Below are positions 8,036 through 17,196 of a DNA stretch of 60,599 nt, piece by piece. Made by a program: the position numbers and the translations under genes. Source of the stretch: Deltaproteobacteria bacterium (GTDB taxonomy: Bacteria > Desulfobacterota > Desulfobaccia > Desulfobaccales > 0-14-0-80-60-11); contig VGSQ01000005.1 in NCBI GenBank assembly GCA_016874975.1, forward strand, positions 1-60,599, read 5' to 3'. Position 1 is the stretch's first letter. The number at the start of each line of letters is the position of its first letter. The notes under the pieces were generated by a model. That model made no database searches. It was not told the DNA's origin and saw only the letters and a list, made by a program, of their open reading frames with translations.

Positions 8036-10138
8036 CTACTCCGTGACCAGGGTGGGGGGCGATTCGTTGCCGTGGCGGTCGATGGCAATGATGGCGGTCT
8101 TGCCGGTCACCCCCGCCAGGGTCACCTCCCCGCCCTCCTTGAGTTCTTTGGCATAAACGGCCTGGTCCAGGTTGAAAACCCGGCCGTTATAATTCAGGTC
8201 CACCAGAAGGAGGGATAATCCCCCCAGGCCCTGGTAGGGGGTCCCCTCCCGGCTGAGGATGGGGGTGCTGAAGCTGACCAGCTTGAGGCCCTGGGGGGTC
8301 CGGGCGGCCTTGACCGTCACCTCGTCGTTGAAGTAGAAGCCCACCGAGGACACCAGGTTGTTGATGTTGGCCGGGGTGTCGGGCTGGTCCTCGATGGCGA
8401 AGTTCCGGGCCGCCTGCTCCAGGATGCTGTAAGGGAATTTCAACAGACGGAAATGCACTTCCCCGCCGCTGCCGTTGGGGAGCCGGAGGTCAGATACCCG
8501 GCTGCAGGTCTCCGGCACAATGATATAGTAATTGCCTTTGAGGCGGCCCCGGGATTGGGTGATGAGGTCCTGGAGATAATCCGGGTCGATGCGCACGTTA
8601 TACAGGTAGTCGTCCTCCCACACCGGGAAGATTTCCACCGGGTCGCCGTCCTTTTCGGCGTAGATGTGGTCCAGCTTGTATTTCTTTGGGTATTTGTCGA
8701 TGTCATCCTCTTCCTTGGGGATGCCGAACAGCGACAGGACAAAGGAGATGTAGGCGCACTTGTTCTCCCGGAGGTTCATCACCCGGCTGAAGTCATAGGC
8801 CCCCACCGCGGCCACCGCAAAGGGCTTGGGGGGCTGGCCGTACGTGGCGTTTTTCTTGTCCGCGTCGAAGGCCTTGGAGGCGGCGATGTTCCAGATACGC
8901 TTCTGCATCAGGTAAATGGCGTGCTTGCCGAAGTCGCATACAATCCAGCGCCGGCCCAGCTTCTCCGCCACCGCCGCGGTGGTGCCGGACCCGGCGAAAA
9001 CATCCAGGACTAAGTTGCTTGGGTTGGTTGAAGCTTTTATTATTCTTTCAAGCATCACCTCAGGTTTTTGAGTAGGAAAATCAACCCGTTCTGCTGCCTG
9101 TGAATTAACTGGAAATATGTCCTGCCAAATATCCATAACTGGTTGCCCTTGAACCTCTTCCAGATAGCGTTTTATTCTGGCAACTCCTTTCTTTGTATAG
9201 TAAAGACGGTTTTCATTTTCATATTTTTGCATGGTCTCAATAGGGCAACGCCATTTTTTTGTTATACCCTTCCATTCATAAAGATATCCTCCACCTTTCA
9301 AACCAGCTCCAACTAAATCACCATCAGAAAATCGACGACCATCAAAATCAATATGTTTATACCGTTTTTCAATATGTTCTGTTGAATAATCACTATATAA
9401 CTGATTGAAGATTCTATTTTCTGATTTCGTATAATAAAGTAGACAATCGTGGACATTGGCATAGGTTTTTGAATCACTATGCGCTGATGTTCTTTTCCAA
9501 ATTATTTCATTTTGAAAATTAAAGTCTCCAAAAATATCATCCATTATAACTTTCAAGTAATGTACTTTTTTTGTATCTAAATGTAGATAAATGCATCCAT
9601 CTTCTGAAAGAAGTTCTCTTAGATAAATTATTCTTTCCCTAAGATTCTCTATAAATTCCGCGCTATCAATCTTATCGCTGTAACTTCGCGAACCCTCACC
9701 CCCTTGAAAGTCTGACTTCGTCGCAAACGGCGGGTCGATGTAAATCAGCTTAACCTTGCCCTTCACCTTGTCCTTGATGAGCGGGTCCTGATTGAGATAC
9801 ACGGTCTTGAGGAACTGTAGGTTGTCCCCCTGGACGATAAGGTTCTGCCAGCCGTCTTCGCCCGGTTCCCCGAAGCGCCGCACCACCTGCAAGGGCGCGG
9901 ACTGCCCCAGGGCCACGGCGGAGGCCAGAATCACCCCCTCGGGGCGCTTGCCGGCGTATTCGATGGTGGGGATGCGGATGCGGTTTAAGGTCTCGAAATC
10001 AAACTTCCCGGCCTGGCCCAGCTTTTCCAGAAGGGAGGGGAAGAGCTTGCCGACCAGCTCCGGGGCCGGCTCCACCCCGCTGTTCACCGCGTCCAGCAGC
10101 CTGGCCAAATCTTCTGCGCTGAGGTCTATCTTAGCCAT
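8036..10138 (-). CDS. Type III DNA methyltransferase, Mod subunit (beta-class)
   Basis: A 700-residue DNA adenine/cytosine-N methyltransferase. The beta-class order is visible: motif IV YIDPPFATK (about 137-145) precedes the target-recognition region, and the SAM-binding FAGSGTTAAV (about 380-389) follows it. The start is the ATG at 10138, giving MAKIDLSAED with GGGAAG 8 bases upstream; an ATG at 10162 is less well placed. The stretch 9010-9690, between motifs IV and I, is much richer in A and T than the rest of the gene and corresponds to the target-recognition domain, consistent with a swapped specificity module. It is followed immediately by res. Confidence 0.93.
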   Translation of the reverse strand: MAKIDLSAEDLARLLDAVNSGVEPAPELVGKLFPSLLEKLGQAGKFDFETLNRIRIPTIEYAGKRPEGVILASAVALGQSAPLQVVRRFGEPGEDGWQNLIVQGDNLQFLKTVYLNQDPLIKDKVKGKVKLIYIDPPFATKSDFQGGEGSRSYSDKIDSAEFIENLRERIIYLRELLSEDGCIYLHLDTKKVHYLKVIMDDIFGDFNFQNEIIWKRTSAHSDSKTYANVHDCLLYYTKSENRIFNQLYSDYSTEHIEKRYKHIDFDGRRFSDGDLVGAGLKGGGYLYEWKGITKKWRCPIETMQKYENENRLYYTKKGVARIKRYLEEVQGQPVMDIWQDIFPVNSQAAERVDFPTQKPEVMLERIIKASTNPSNLVLDVFAGSGTTAAVAEKLGRRWIVCDFGKHAIYLMQKRIWNIAASKAFDADKKNATYGQPPKPFAVAAVGAYDFSRVMNLRENKCAYISFVLSLFGIPKEEDDIDKYPKKYKLDHIYAEKDGDPVEIFPVWEDDYLYNVRIDPDYLQDLITQSRGRLKGNYYIIVPETCSRVSDLRLPNGSGGEVHFRLLKFPYSILEQAARNFAIEDQPDTPANINNLVSSVGFYFNDEVTVKAARTPQGLKLVSFSTPILSREGTPYQGLGGLSLLLVDLNYNGRVFNLDQAVYAKELKEGGEVTLAGVTGKTAIIAIDRHGNESPPTLVTE

Positions 10139-10171
10139 GGGCATTGCTTCCCATCTTGCCAACGGGTGGCA

Positions 10172-10657
10172 TCAGGATTCCCCCGCCAGTTTTATCATGG
10201 CGGCTCGGGTAACAGCGGCCAGGCGGAAACGTAAGGTCTCCAGTTGATCCAGAATGGGGGTCACCCGGGGGATCAACCCGGTCCGCTTGGCGGCCGGAAG
10301 AACTCCCAGGGTCCCGGTGAGGCGCAACCCCAACATTTCGGCCACGCGCCGGGCCAAAGCGTCATCGACGATCACCGTGGAACCGGGAGATTCCAGGGCC
10401 AGGGCCAACACCTGGGTTTCCCCCGGGCCCAGGTCGGTGACCAGGGGCAAGGCGGCAATACTTTGAGGCGCCCGGACGGTGACCCAAGCCAAAGATTTCA
10501 GGTCCGGCAGATCAATCCCGGCCTGTTTGCCCTGGTCGATTTCCTCCACCACCGCCGGGGGCGCCAGAACCCCGCCCGTCAAGGTCGGCAGCAGGTGCAA
10601 CAGCCCCAATTGATGCAGATATTGGAAGGGTGAAGTGTTGCAGATAACCTCAGGCAA
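10172..10657 (-). CDS. DUF3368 PIN-like protein, putative toxin
   Basis: 161 residues from a probable TTG start at 10657, chosen because GGGAGG lies 6 bases upstream and the homologous part begins at PEVICNTSPFQYLHQ. DUF3368 proteins are PIN-like ribonuclease relatives. Acidic PIN-type positions are visible in DLGPGETQVL and TVIVDDALARR, while the first is Asn (CNTSP), as I recall is common in this family. The start overlaps the 3' end of the UPF0175 gene by 8 bases, as expected for a toxin-antitoxin operon. It sits directly upstream of the type III R-M pair. Confidence 0.78.
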   Translation of the reverse strand: MPEVICNTSPFQYLHQLGLLHLLPTLTGGVLAPPAVVEEIDQGKQAGIDLPDLKSLAWVTVRAPQSIAALPLVTDLGPGETQVLALALESPGSTVIVDDALARRVAEMLGLRLTGTLGVLPAAKRTGLIPRVTPILDQLETLRFRLAAVTRAAMIKLAGES

Positions 10658-10901
10658 GAGCAGCCTCCCGGGCAAGTTCCTCTTCGGTGAGCCTGAAGGT
10701 GTCCACACCGTAGTCCGCCAGGCGGCTGAGAAAGACCGTCCGGGGAACTCCGGCGAGGCCGGCGGCGGCGCCGGAAGAAAGCCGTCCCAGCTCATAGAGC
10801 TTAACCGCGGCGGCCATGCGGAGTTCCGCGGCCAGGGCCTCGGGCGTCAGCTTGAGGGCCAGGACGCTCTCTTCAGGGATTTCAAAGGCGATGCGACTCA
10901 T
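10650..10901 (-). CDS. UPF0175 family protein, putative antitoxin
   Basis: 83 residues starting at MSRIAFEIPEE; AAGGGGTG lies 5 bases before the ATG. The centre (AVKLYELGRLSSGAAAGLAG) is the typical UPF0175 helix-turn-helix segment. UPF0175 proteins often precede DUF3368 PIN-like genes, and here the pair overlaps. The likely role is DNA-binding antitoxin and autorepressor. Confidence 0.82.
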   Translation of the reverse strand: MSRIAFEIPEESVLALKLTPEALAAELRMAAAVKLYELGRLSSGAAAGLAGVPRTVFLSRLADYGVDTFRLTEEELAREAALA

Positions 10902-11154
10902 AAGACACCCCTTGGCATTGCCTGTCCCGCTCTGAGACTTAAGCAGCAGAGGGAACATTTCTCAGGTCAGGCCAATCCTTAACATTTCTAATGTAGCACA
11001 ACCAGGAACCGCTTGTCAGTATAAGGAGATGATCCTGGCCGGCGGCGCCGGTCGCCTTGCTTCAGGTCTCATAAAATGATACCTTATCAAGCAAGGCCGC
11101 CCCACTTAGTGGCCATTTGGAGAGTTACCGGAGAACTTTGCCTGGAGGCGACCT
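10902..11154. promoter_or_regulatory. Divergent intergenic control region
   Basis: 253 bases between the leftward toxin-antitoxin/R-M operon and the rightward XRE gene. It contains an inverted repeat TGATA-cct-TATCA near 11084-11096, which could be an operator for the XRE protein. No confident -35/-10 pair was found on either strand. Confidence 0.35.
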
Positions 11155-11502
11155 ATGTCGGAACCCATGAAGGAGCAAATTACCAAAGATTTTGCTGAAA
11201 TTTGCCTGCGCCATCGGCTCCCCGAGGAAAAAATCCTCAAGATTCAGGATGCCGTAACCGCTATCTTAGGGGAGGAGGACGAGTCCCTGCCCCTGGAAGA
11301 GGTGTTTCCCGACCTGCACCCGGGCAGCGCCATCCGGGGCCTGCGCCTGAGGGAAGGCCTGACCCAGGAGCAGTTGGCCCGCCTCCTGGGGGTCAAGCGC
11401 ACCAACCTCTCGGAAATGGAAAACGGCAAGCGCCCCATCGGCAAGAATATGGCCCGGCGTCTGGCCCAGGTCCTGAAAACGGACTACAAGGTCTTCTTGT
11501 AG
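11155..11502 (+). CDS. XRE-family helix-turn-helix regulator
   Basis: 115 residues; GGAGG lies 6-7 bases before the ATG. A helical N-terminus (about 1-55) precedes an XRE domain (about 58-112) whose recognition region reads LTQEQLARLLGVKRTNLSEM. No adjacent toxin of the HigB type is present. It is the only rightward gene among the left-half defence genes, and its stop is 4 bases from the stop of the convergent helicase gene. A local repressor of the divergent operon is likely. Confidence 0.8.
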   Translation: MSEPMKEQITKDFAEICLRHRLPEEKILKIQDAVTAILGEEDESLPLEEVFPDLHPGSAIRGLRLREGLTQEQLARLLGVKRTNLSEMENGKRPIGKNMARRLAQVLKTDYKVFL

Positions 11503-11506
11503 GCCC

Positions 11507-14500
11507 TTACAGGGCGAAGGCTCTGGCCAGCAAGTCGCTCAGCACGTCCACCCGGGTCTCTCCTGCCTGCCGGGGCCGCAAGCTGAACTTGTTTATTCGC
11601 AGGAAGTGGTAACCGTAGCTTTCCAGTTCCAATTGCCGCGCAAGGTCGTATTGCAGGTACTCTTCTCTAAAGTCCTCCAGGGACGTGACCACCGTGGGGT
11701 CCTTGGTGTGGTACTCCAGGCCGTCGTACTCCAATATCAAGCTTTTCTCTTTCCCCCCATCGGCCAAGCTCACCAAAAAGTCAACCCGGTAGCGGGGCAG
11801 ATACCGCTGAAATTCCCGCTGAAGGTACTTGCCGATGTGGAACTGGGGGATGATAAGGAGGCGGTCCCGGTGCCGGCGGTAGAAGGCGGTTTGGGTGATG
11901 AGGGTATAGAGTTCTTTTTCCTTGGGGGACTCGAACACCGCTTCATCGGCGATGAAATGGTCTTTGGGGCGGGTTTCCTCCAGGATGGTGCGGTAGTGCT
12001 GCAAGGCGTCGCCCAGCCGGGTGTCGGCATAGTCGCCCAGGTCCATGCTGTGGACAAAGACCATGGTGTCCTTGGCCCGGCTGAAACCCACATTGAGGCG
12101 CTGCATCTTCAGGCTCTTGATGGTGTCGGCGGTCCCCCCGGGCGTGGGGTAGATGGTGCGCAGAGAGGTGTCCCCATGCTTCTTATCCTGGACGAAGGAG
12201 TAATAGACAATATCCCGTTCTTCCCCCTGCACATCCCCCACAAACCAGATGGTGAGCCGGTTATCCTCTTTGAGCCGGTGGTAGTTGGCAAGCTTCTCCC
12301 GCAGGTACCTCTCCGCCCGGTCACGCTGCTCCCGAAAGGAAGTGATGATGCCGATGGTGCCCTGGTAGCCGTCGGCGCCAAGCTTTTCCAGGTCCTGCCG
12401 GATGGCCTCGATTTCATCTAAGTTGACATTGCGGCCGGAATGGCCCTGGGGCTCCACCCTGATAAAGCGAAGGACCGCGTCGATGGGCTTGGTGCGGATG
12501 CGGTTCACCACCAGGGGTATCTGGGCCGGGCGGTAAAAGACCTCATTGGAATAGTCGATAATTTCGGGAAAGCTGCGAAAGTGCTCGGTGAGGGCGCTGT
12601 AGTAGTTGTAGAGAGCATAGCAGAAATCCAGAGTGGACTTGCGAATGCTTAAGGTCTTGAGCCATTCCTGGGCGGCCTCCAGATGGTCCGCTCTCTGAAT
12701 GTCGGCCACGAACAGGTCCTCGTCGGCCACCTCGGCGGTCTCCTCCTCCAGCAATCGCCTCTCCTGTTCGGGCGAAATCGTCCGCCGGTATTCCACCCGG
12801 TAATCGTCAATGATTTTTTTGAAATAAGCGCCGCTGTACTTGCGGCTGACATGGACGGCGCTCACCGCGCCGTACTGGTACTTATCCCCGAAGACCAACA
12901 CCTGCTTGGCCCGAAGAATAAGGGAAAGGGAGTGGGCAATGGAGACCTGGGAGGCTTCATCGAAGACCAGGATATCGAAGAGGCCTTCTTCCATGGGGAA
13001 GAATCTGAAGATGGCTTCCGGCTCGGCGATGATGCAAGCATAGGTGGAGCACAGGAGTTTGGCCTGCTCGGGGGTCAAGCGCTTGCCGGCGGTGATGCTC
13101 CGCTTGATTCTCTGCATATCTCCCTGAAAATGTTGGAAGCCTTTCAGGCGCAGATCGTTATCATATTCCGTCAGGCGCTGGTTATAGGCATTAAGCTCCT
13201 CCAGTTGGCCCCGGATTTCCGGCAGAAAGGCTTCTTCCCGACACAGTTCGGCATGGAGGGCGATGAACTCCATGATTCTGGCCTCATCTTGAGTCAATCC
13301 GGTAAGCTTGCCCAGGGAGGCCAGGTCGGAAAAATCTATGCCCACCCGCTGCAGAATGGGGCCATAGAGGTCCCTGACCGCTTGGAGGGCGTCGATGGTC
13401 TGTGGTTGCAGATTCTCCAGACTCTCTTGCAGCCGGTCCAGCAAGAGATACAGGTCTTGGGGAGACATACTTCCCAGCCCCACGGCCTCCTGAAATTCGG
13501 TTATGACCTGGGATGCATGGGAGTAGCGGGTGAAGTCCTGGAGCTGGGTCAACCCATGGCTCAACTCCTTGAGGGTCAGCTCCTGCTTTTCCTTTTTGGA
13601 TAATGAGGCTGCGGCGCTCAGGAGGTGGCGGAACTTGAGGCTGTTCAGGTCTGCCAGGTCCGCGGCCAGGGAAGCGAAATCAGCCGGCTGTCGGGCCAGG
13701 GAATAGATAAATTCCATGGCATAGGGGGTATCCCTTTGCAGATTGTGAAGCATGTCCAGCAGGGAGTCCACCTGCGTCAGCAGCTTTTTAGGCTTGAGGC
13801 CGGCCTGTTGGGCGTAAGCCCATACTGCGGGAAAATCCTGCACGAACTTTTCTTTGGCGGCGGCGAATTTCCTGTCCATGCCGATTTTGGCCAAGATGGA
13901 ACTCTGATTTGCCAATTCATGTAAACGCTGCTGGACCTCTTGCAGCTCCCGGAAGGAGGAGATGGCAAATTGCAACTCCTGCCAGGAGTGCGGCGGTGAT
14001 GTCAGCCCCCTGGTTTCCAGTCGGCGGATGGGCACGTCATCTTTGAACACCACGGTCAGCCGGTCCACCAGAGGTTTGCAGGCATCCAGATATACCAGGG
14101 AACTAGGGTCGATCGTGGGAAGGGAGTCCGCCTCAATCCCATTGGAGTTCAGGGCGTCGCAAATCTTTAGGATACGGGGGATATCATGACGGCGCTCGTA
14201 AAGGGCGGTGAGGGATTCAAGCTTAATACCGCGCAAATCCGTCAAGGGAATATGGCCGGGGAGCTCTTGAAAGCGTCGCAAAGCCTCCGGAATCTTCATG
14301 GAGGTGAGCCCGGCAATTCCGCCTGAATCTATGGCCAGTTCTTCCTCCAATTGGAAAAGCCGGAATAGTTTCCGGCTTGTCTGCGGGAAAAGCTCGCTAT
14401 GGGCAATGGCGTTGGAGATTGTCTGTTCTAGGTTTTGTCGGACCTTGGCCTTATCGCGCCCCACAGCGTCAACGTTGAAACTTTCGGCGCGGCGTGCGGC

Positions 14501-16054
14501 GGCGTCTATCACCGGCAATGCCAGAGAGTTCTCAATGGTATTCAGCGTGACGAGTTCCTGATCCCGGGAAATTCTGATAACGGATGGTTTGCTATGGGGA
14601 TGCAGCTTTCGGAATTTATCTGTCAGCATGCGCTCCACCACGTCCAGAGCCTCTTTTTTATGGGAGGTGATGATAACGGACTTGCGGTTTTGGTTGGCCC
14701 AATAGGTAACGGCCGCGATGGTATGCGACTTGCCGGTCCCTGGGGGCCCGTCAACTACCACAACCCGGTTCTTAGAATTGCCCAGGGCTGTCAATATCTT
14801 TTTCTGGGAGCGGTTCAGCGGCATAGGGTTGTCGGAATAGAAATATCGGGGCGAGTTTAAGGGGTAATCCTCCCGGAACTTGGCAACGGTCTCATCATTG
14901 GTATTGACGACGTTTTTTGTGAGGTAGCCGTCAATAAAATCAATAATGGTAGAACCTTCCCCCCGCTCAACCTTGGCCATCAGCTCTGAGTAATCCAGAA
15001 TCCGCTTGTCCTCACTCTTGATGATCTGGAACCCCAAACGGTATTGCAGGTGGGGTAGACCCTCATTGGGTGGGGGTATGGAGCAATTTTCATTGGTGGT
15101 GATGAGCTGAGGGGGTAGGTTGCATTCACCGCAGAGGAAGCTGTCCATTTGTCGGAGATGGGGAATGCTACCGGAGAAAGACGCGGCTCGGGGGATAATC
15201 AGGACATTCTGAAACTCGAAGCTATTGATGGCCGGCGTGTTCAGCAGCACCAGGTCCCGCGGGATGGTAAGGCGAACGCAATTCGTTACACTCGTGTCGA
15301 AGTTGACTTCTATGAAGAAAAACGGACAGGCAAAGTTCGCGATGTTGCCGTTTCCCCCACTGATAGAGCCAAAGAATAGGTAGGGGGTGCCATAGGTTTC
15401 CACTACGGCGAACTTTCTGAGGAGTAAGTATAGATCGTAAAGGACTAGGTGATAGTCCCATTTTTTCAGGATGTCTGTAAGGCTTTGGAAATAGCTTCTT
15501 TCATCCTCGGACTTAACGGCGGCCTGCTGCAGGGTATCGTATATGTCTTGAGAAAACTTTGGGACGTTGAAGGTTGGGGCCGGGAGCTGGGTTGTTCGAT
15601 GTTGGGTTTCGATGATGGCGATTTCTTCCTTTTGTAATGTGTAAACAATCTGTTCCAGGGCCTTACGTAGGGCGAGATTGTAAGCTCGCACCCCTTCTAA
15701 AAAGGCCTCCCGCAACTCATCGTGTGTAGAAAGGTCTCTCCCTTCCCTATTCTCGGCCAGGAAATGTTGCAGGCTTTCCTGGTTGAATGGTATCGCCAAG
15801 AGTTCCTCCAGTTTCTGGTGAAAGCGATGAACAGGGATTTCACGTTTGAACTGGTTTATCCTGACATCGACCGGCCCATGGTCATGCTTTTCCAGCTTCG
15901 TTACCCAAAGCTGGAAGAAATCGGGGAAGAACGAAATATCAAGAGTCAGATTAGGGTCGTTGAGCCATTTGTAATTCAGCGTACTCCTATTAGAGAAGCG
16001 GGTCTCAGTGAAGGCTGCGTAATAATTCAGCAAACTTTTAACAAATTGATTCAC
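11507..16054 (-). CDS. Very large SF1 (AAA_11/AAA_12) helicase with C-terminal PD-(D/E)xK-like nuclease
   Basis: 1515 residues from a GTG start at 16054. The first about 400 residues are unrecognised. Walker A GPPGTGKSHT is at about 436-445. After a long helical insertion (about 520-950) come motif II/III in LVFDEASQVS and VLVFGDKYQYG (about 1022-1050) and the late SF1 motif LNVGFSRAKDTMVFVHS. The last about 125 residues carry a Vsr/MTES_1575-like nuclease signature, YRVDFLV then LILEYDGLEYH. COG1112-type helicase-nuclease fusions are typical of anti-phage islands, as this neighbourhood suggests. The start overlaps the 3' end of a 47-codon frame by 17 bases. Its substrate and exact system are unknown. 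Confidence 0.85.
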   Translation of the reverse strand: MNQFVKSLLNYYAAFTETRFSNRSTLNYKWLNDPNLTLDISFFPDFFQLWVTKLEKHDHGPVDVRINQFKREIPVHRFHQKLEELLAIPFNQESLQHFLAENREGRDLSTHDELREAFLEGVRAYNLALRKALEQIVYTLQKEEIAIIETQHRTTQLPAPTFNVPKFSQDIYDTLQQAAVKSEDERSYFQSLTDILKKWDYHLVLYDLYLLLRKFAVVETYGTPYLFFGSISGGNGNIANFACPFFFIEVNFDTSVTNCVRLTIPRDLVLLNTPAINSFEFQNVLIIPRAASFSGSIPHLRQMDSFLCGECNLPPQLITTNENCSIPPPNEGLPHLQYRLGFQIIKSEDKRILDYSELMAKVERGEGSTIIDFIDGYLTKNVVNTNDETVAKFREDYPLNSPRYFYSDNPMPLNRSQKKILTALGNSKNRVVVVDGPPGTGKSHTIAAVTYWANQNRKSVIITSHKKEALDVVERMLTDKFRKLHPHSKPSVIRISRDQELVTLNTIENSLALPVIDAAARRAESFNVDAVGRDKAKVRQNLEQTISNAIAHSELFPQTSRKLFRLFQLEEELAIDSGGIAGLTSMKIPEALRRFQELPGHIPLTDLRGIKLESLTALYERRHDIPRILKICDALNSNGIEADSLPTIDPSSLVYLDACKPLVDRLTVVFKDDVPIRRLETRGLTSPPHSWQELQFAISSFRELQEVQQRLHELANQSSILAKIGMDRKFAAAKEKFVQDFPAVWAYAQQAGLKPKKLLTQVDSLLDMLHNLQRDTPYAMEFIYSLARQPADFASLAADLADLNSLKFRHLLSAAASLSKKEKQELTLKELSHGLTQLQDFTRYSHASQVITEFQEAVGLGSMSPQDLYLLLDRLQESLENLQPQTIDALQAVRDLYGPILQRVGIDFSDLASLGKLTGLTQDEARIMEFIALHAELCREEAFLPEIRGQLEELNAYNQRLTEYDNDLRLKGFQHFQGDMQRIKRSITAGKRLTPEQAKLLCSTYACIIAEPEAIFRFFPMEEGLFDILVFDEASQVSIAHSLSLILRAKQVLVFGDKYQYGAVSAVHVSRKYSGAYFKKIIDDYRVEYRRTISPEQERRLLEEETAEVADEDLFVADIQRADHLEAAQEWLKTLSIRKSTLDFCYALYNYYSALTEHFRSFPEIIDYSNEVFYRPAQIPLVVNRIRTKPIDAVLRFIRVEPQGHSGRNVNLDEIEAIRQDLEKLGADGYQGTIGIITSFREQRDRAERYLREKLANYHRLKEDNRLTIWFVGDVQGEERDIVYYSFVQDKKHGDTSLRTIYPTPGGTADTIKSLKMQRLNVGFSRAKDTMVFVHSMDLGDYADTRLGDALQHYRTILEETRPKDHFIADEAVFESPKEKELYTLITQTAFYRRHRDRLLIIPQFHIGKYLQREFQRYLPRYRVDFLVSLADGGKEKSLILEYDGLEYHTKDPTVVTSLEDFREEYLQYDLARQLELESYGYHFLRINKFSLRPRQAGETRVDVLSDLLARAFAL

Positions 16055-16181
16055 GGGAATCCTTTTCCTTAGTAGAAAAATCTATATCATACAAGGATTG
16101 TGGCGTGCTGACCACCCGGACCGGCTCATTGAATTTGGGGGTTTTGAGGATATCGCCCCGTTTGATGGATAGCATGGCCAT
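16038..16181 (-). CDS. Short ORF resembling the N-terminus of SNF2-type defence helicases; possible remnant
   Basis: 47 residues beginning MAMLSIKRGDILKTPKFNEP. The pattern 'IK-x-GD-x-x-x-x-P-x-F-x-EPVRV' is what I know from the extreme N-terminus of large SNF2/DISARM-like helicases, but here translation stops soon afterwards. The frame ends 17 bases inside the GTG-started helicase gene, so it could act as a coupled leader. More likely it is the truncated start of a lost helicase, joined to the present one by deletion. The start could also be the second ATG at 16175. Confidence 0.45.
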   Translation of the reverse strand: MAMLSIKRGDILKTPKFNEPVRVVSTPQSLYDIDFSTKEKDSRESIC

Positions 16182-16274
16182 CTCTGAAGACCTTGTTTAA
16201 ATTGGGAAGATTCAGAAAAGAAAGGTCGCCTAAGGGGCACGGTAGCAGAGATAGAAGCCTGTGTAAAGAAGAGG

Positions 16275-16449
16275 TTTATTAGCCTGTGGCTTCTCACATC
16301 ACCGGGCATTTCTACGCCTCACTGGCCCTTGAAAGGGGCGCGCCAACCCACTTGGTGCAAGCCACCTTGGCCATGCGTCGGTGGCCACCACGGGCCGTTA
16401 CCTGCACGCCAGGCCAGAGGACCGCTGCGCACGGTATCTGGGAGTGTAA
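16275..16449 (+). pseudogene. Frameshifted 3' remnant of a tyrosine recombinase
   Basis: One frame reads HFYASLALERGAPTHLVQ followed by ATL; after a one-base shift at about 16365-16370 the next frame reads GHASVATTGRYLHARPEDRC and ends ARYLGV-stop at 16447-16449. This is the C-terminal catalytic region of XerC/D-like recombinases (H-x-x-H/R region, then GH...TTxRYLH with the nucleophile Tyr), with one G missing. The 5' part is absent. The remaining bases to 16621 hold no gene. It implies that an earlier element was incorporated into this island. Confidence 0.8.
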
Positions 16450-16621
16450 AAAAATTGTCAATCTTCGTTTACAGTTTTTGGAAACCGAGGCTCGCGAGGG
16501 CCTTGAACCAAGCCTGAATGAGGAGTGTGGAATAATTGGTCTTGGGCAGGAGGGAGTGGAAAATGTTTGGGGACGGTGATAGCAGGTTTTTCTGATACCC
16601 CTCGAAAAACACGTACGTGCC

Positions 16622-16996
16622 TCACCCATTTCCTTGCGCGTTTTCCTCGACTACCCGGACAAAACTCCTTACGAGTTGGCGTAGGGCCTCGCCAGGCGTC
16701 AGGGCTGTCTGCCTGCATGCCCGGTAGAACCGCTCCATCTCCTGGTTTGGTAGAAAGGGTAATTTCAGGATCGCCGCCAGCGTCACCGGGTCAAGGTTGA
16801 GGACCCGGCACATTCCTTGAAAAGTTGCCAAAGACGGCGCAATATAGCCGCGCTCATAGGCAGAGAAAGTTTCCCTGGAGGCAAGCCCGAGGGCTTTAGC
16901 CATCTCTCGTTGCGTTAGCCCCTGCTGCCGGCGAATTTGAGCCAGCATGGACCCCCGAAAAACCTCCCAGGGAGGTGGGCCTGGTCTGCGCATCAT
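16622..16996 (-). CDS. XRE-family regulator with extra C-terminal segment
   Basis: 124 residues; AAGGAG lies 5 bases before the ATG at 16996. The XRE fold is at about 17-75, with LTQREMAKALGLASRETFSA as helices 2-3. The C-terminal about 45 residues (GEALRQLVRSFVRVVEENA) look helical and could be a dimerisation segment. It lies 200 bases downstream of the Topo VI-like gene on the same strand and may regulate that unit. Confidence 0.8.
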   Translation of the reverse strand: MMRRPGPPPWEVFRGSMLAQIRRQQGLTQREMAKALGLASRETFSAYERGYIAPSLATFQGMCRVLNLDPVTLAAILKLPFLPNQEMERFYRACRQTALTPGEALRQLVRSFVRVVEENAQGNG

Positions 16997-17196
16997 TTTG
17001 TCTCCTTGCTCAGGGCCGGTTGCCCCAATGTTCTACCCCAGCCCGTAGGTCATGAAGCCATGCACTTTCTTACGTATGGCCGTTAACCTGGCCTCTTCCT
17101 GTTCTTCCCGTTTCCGTTCGGCCACGAAGGGAAGTCTCAAGGTCATGGGCAAGAAGTCCGTCAACAAGCCTGACGGCGCGAAGATGGACGGCGAGT
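16997..17196 (-). other. Short intergenic region with a possible 37-residue ORF
   Basis: Between the topoisomerase-like gene and the XRE gene, a minus-strand frame at 17033-17146 encodes a charged, coiled-coil-like peptide (middle part ERKREEQEEARLTAIRKKV). It has no clear ribosome site and I recognise no family. I list it only because its composition is protein-like. Confidence 0.25.
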
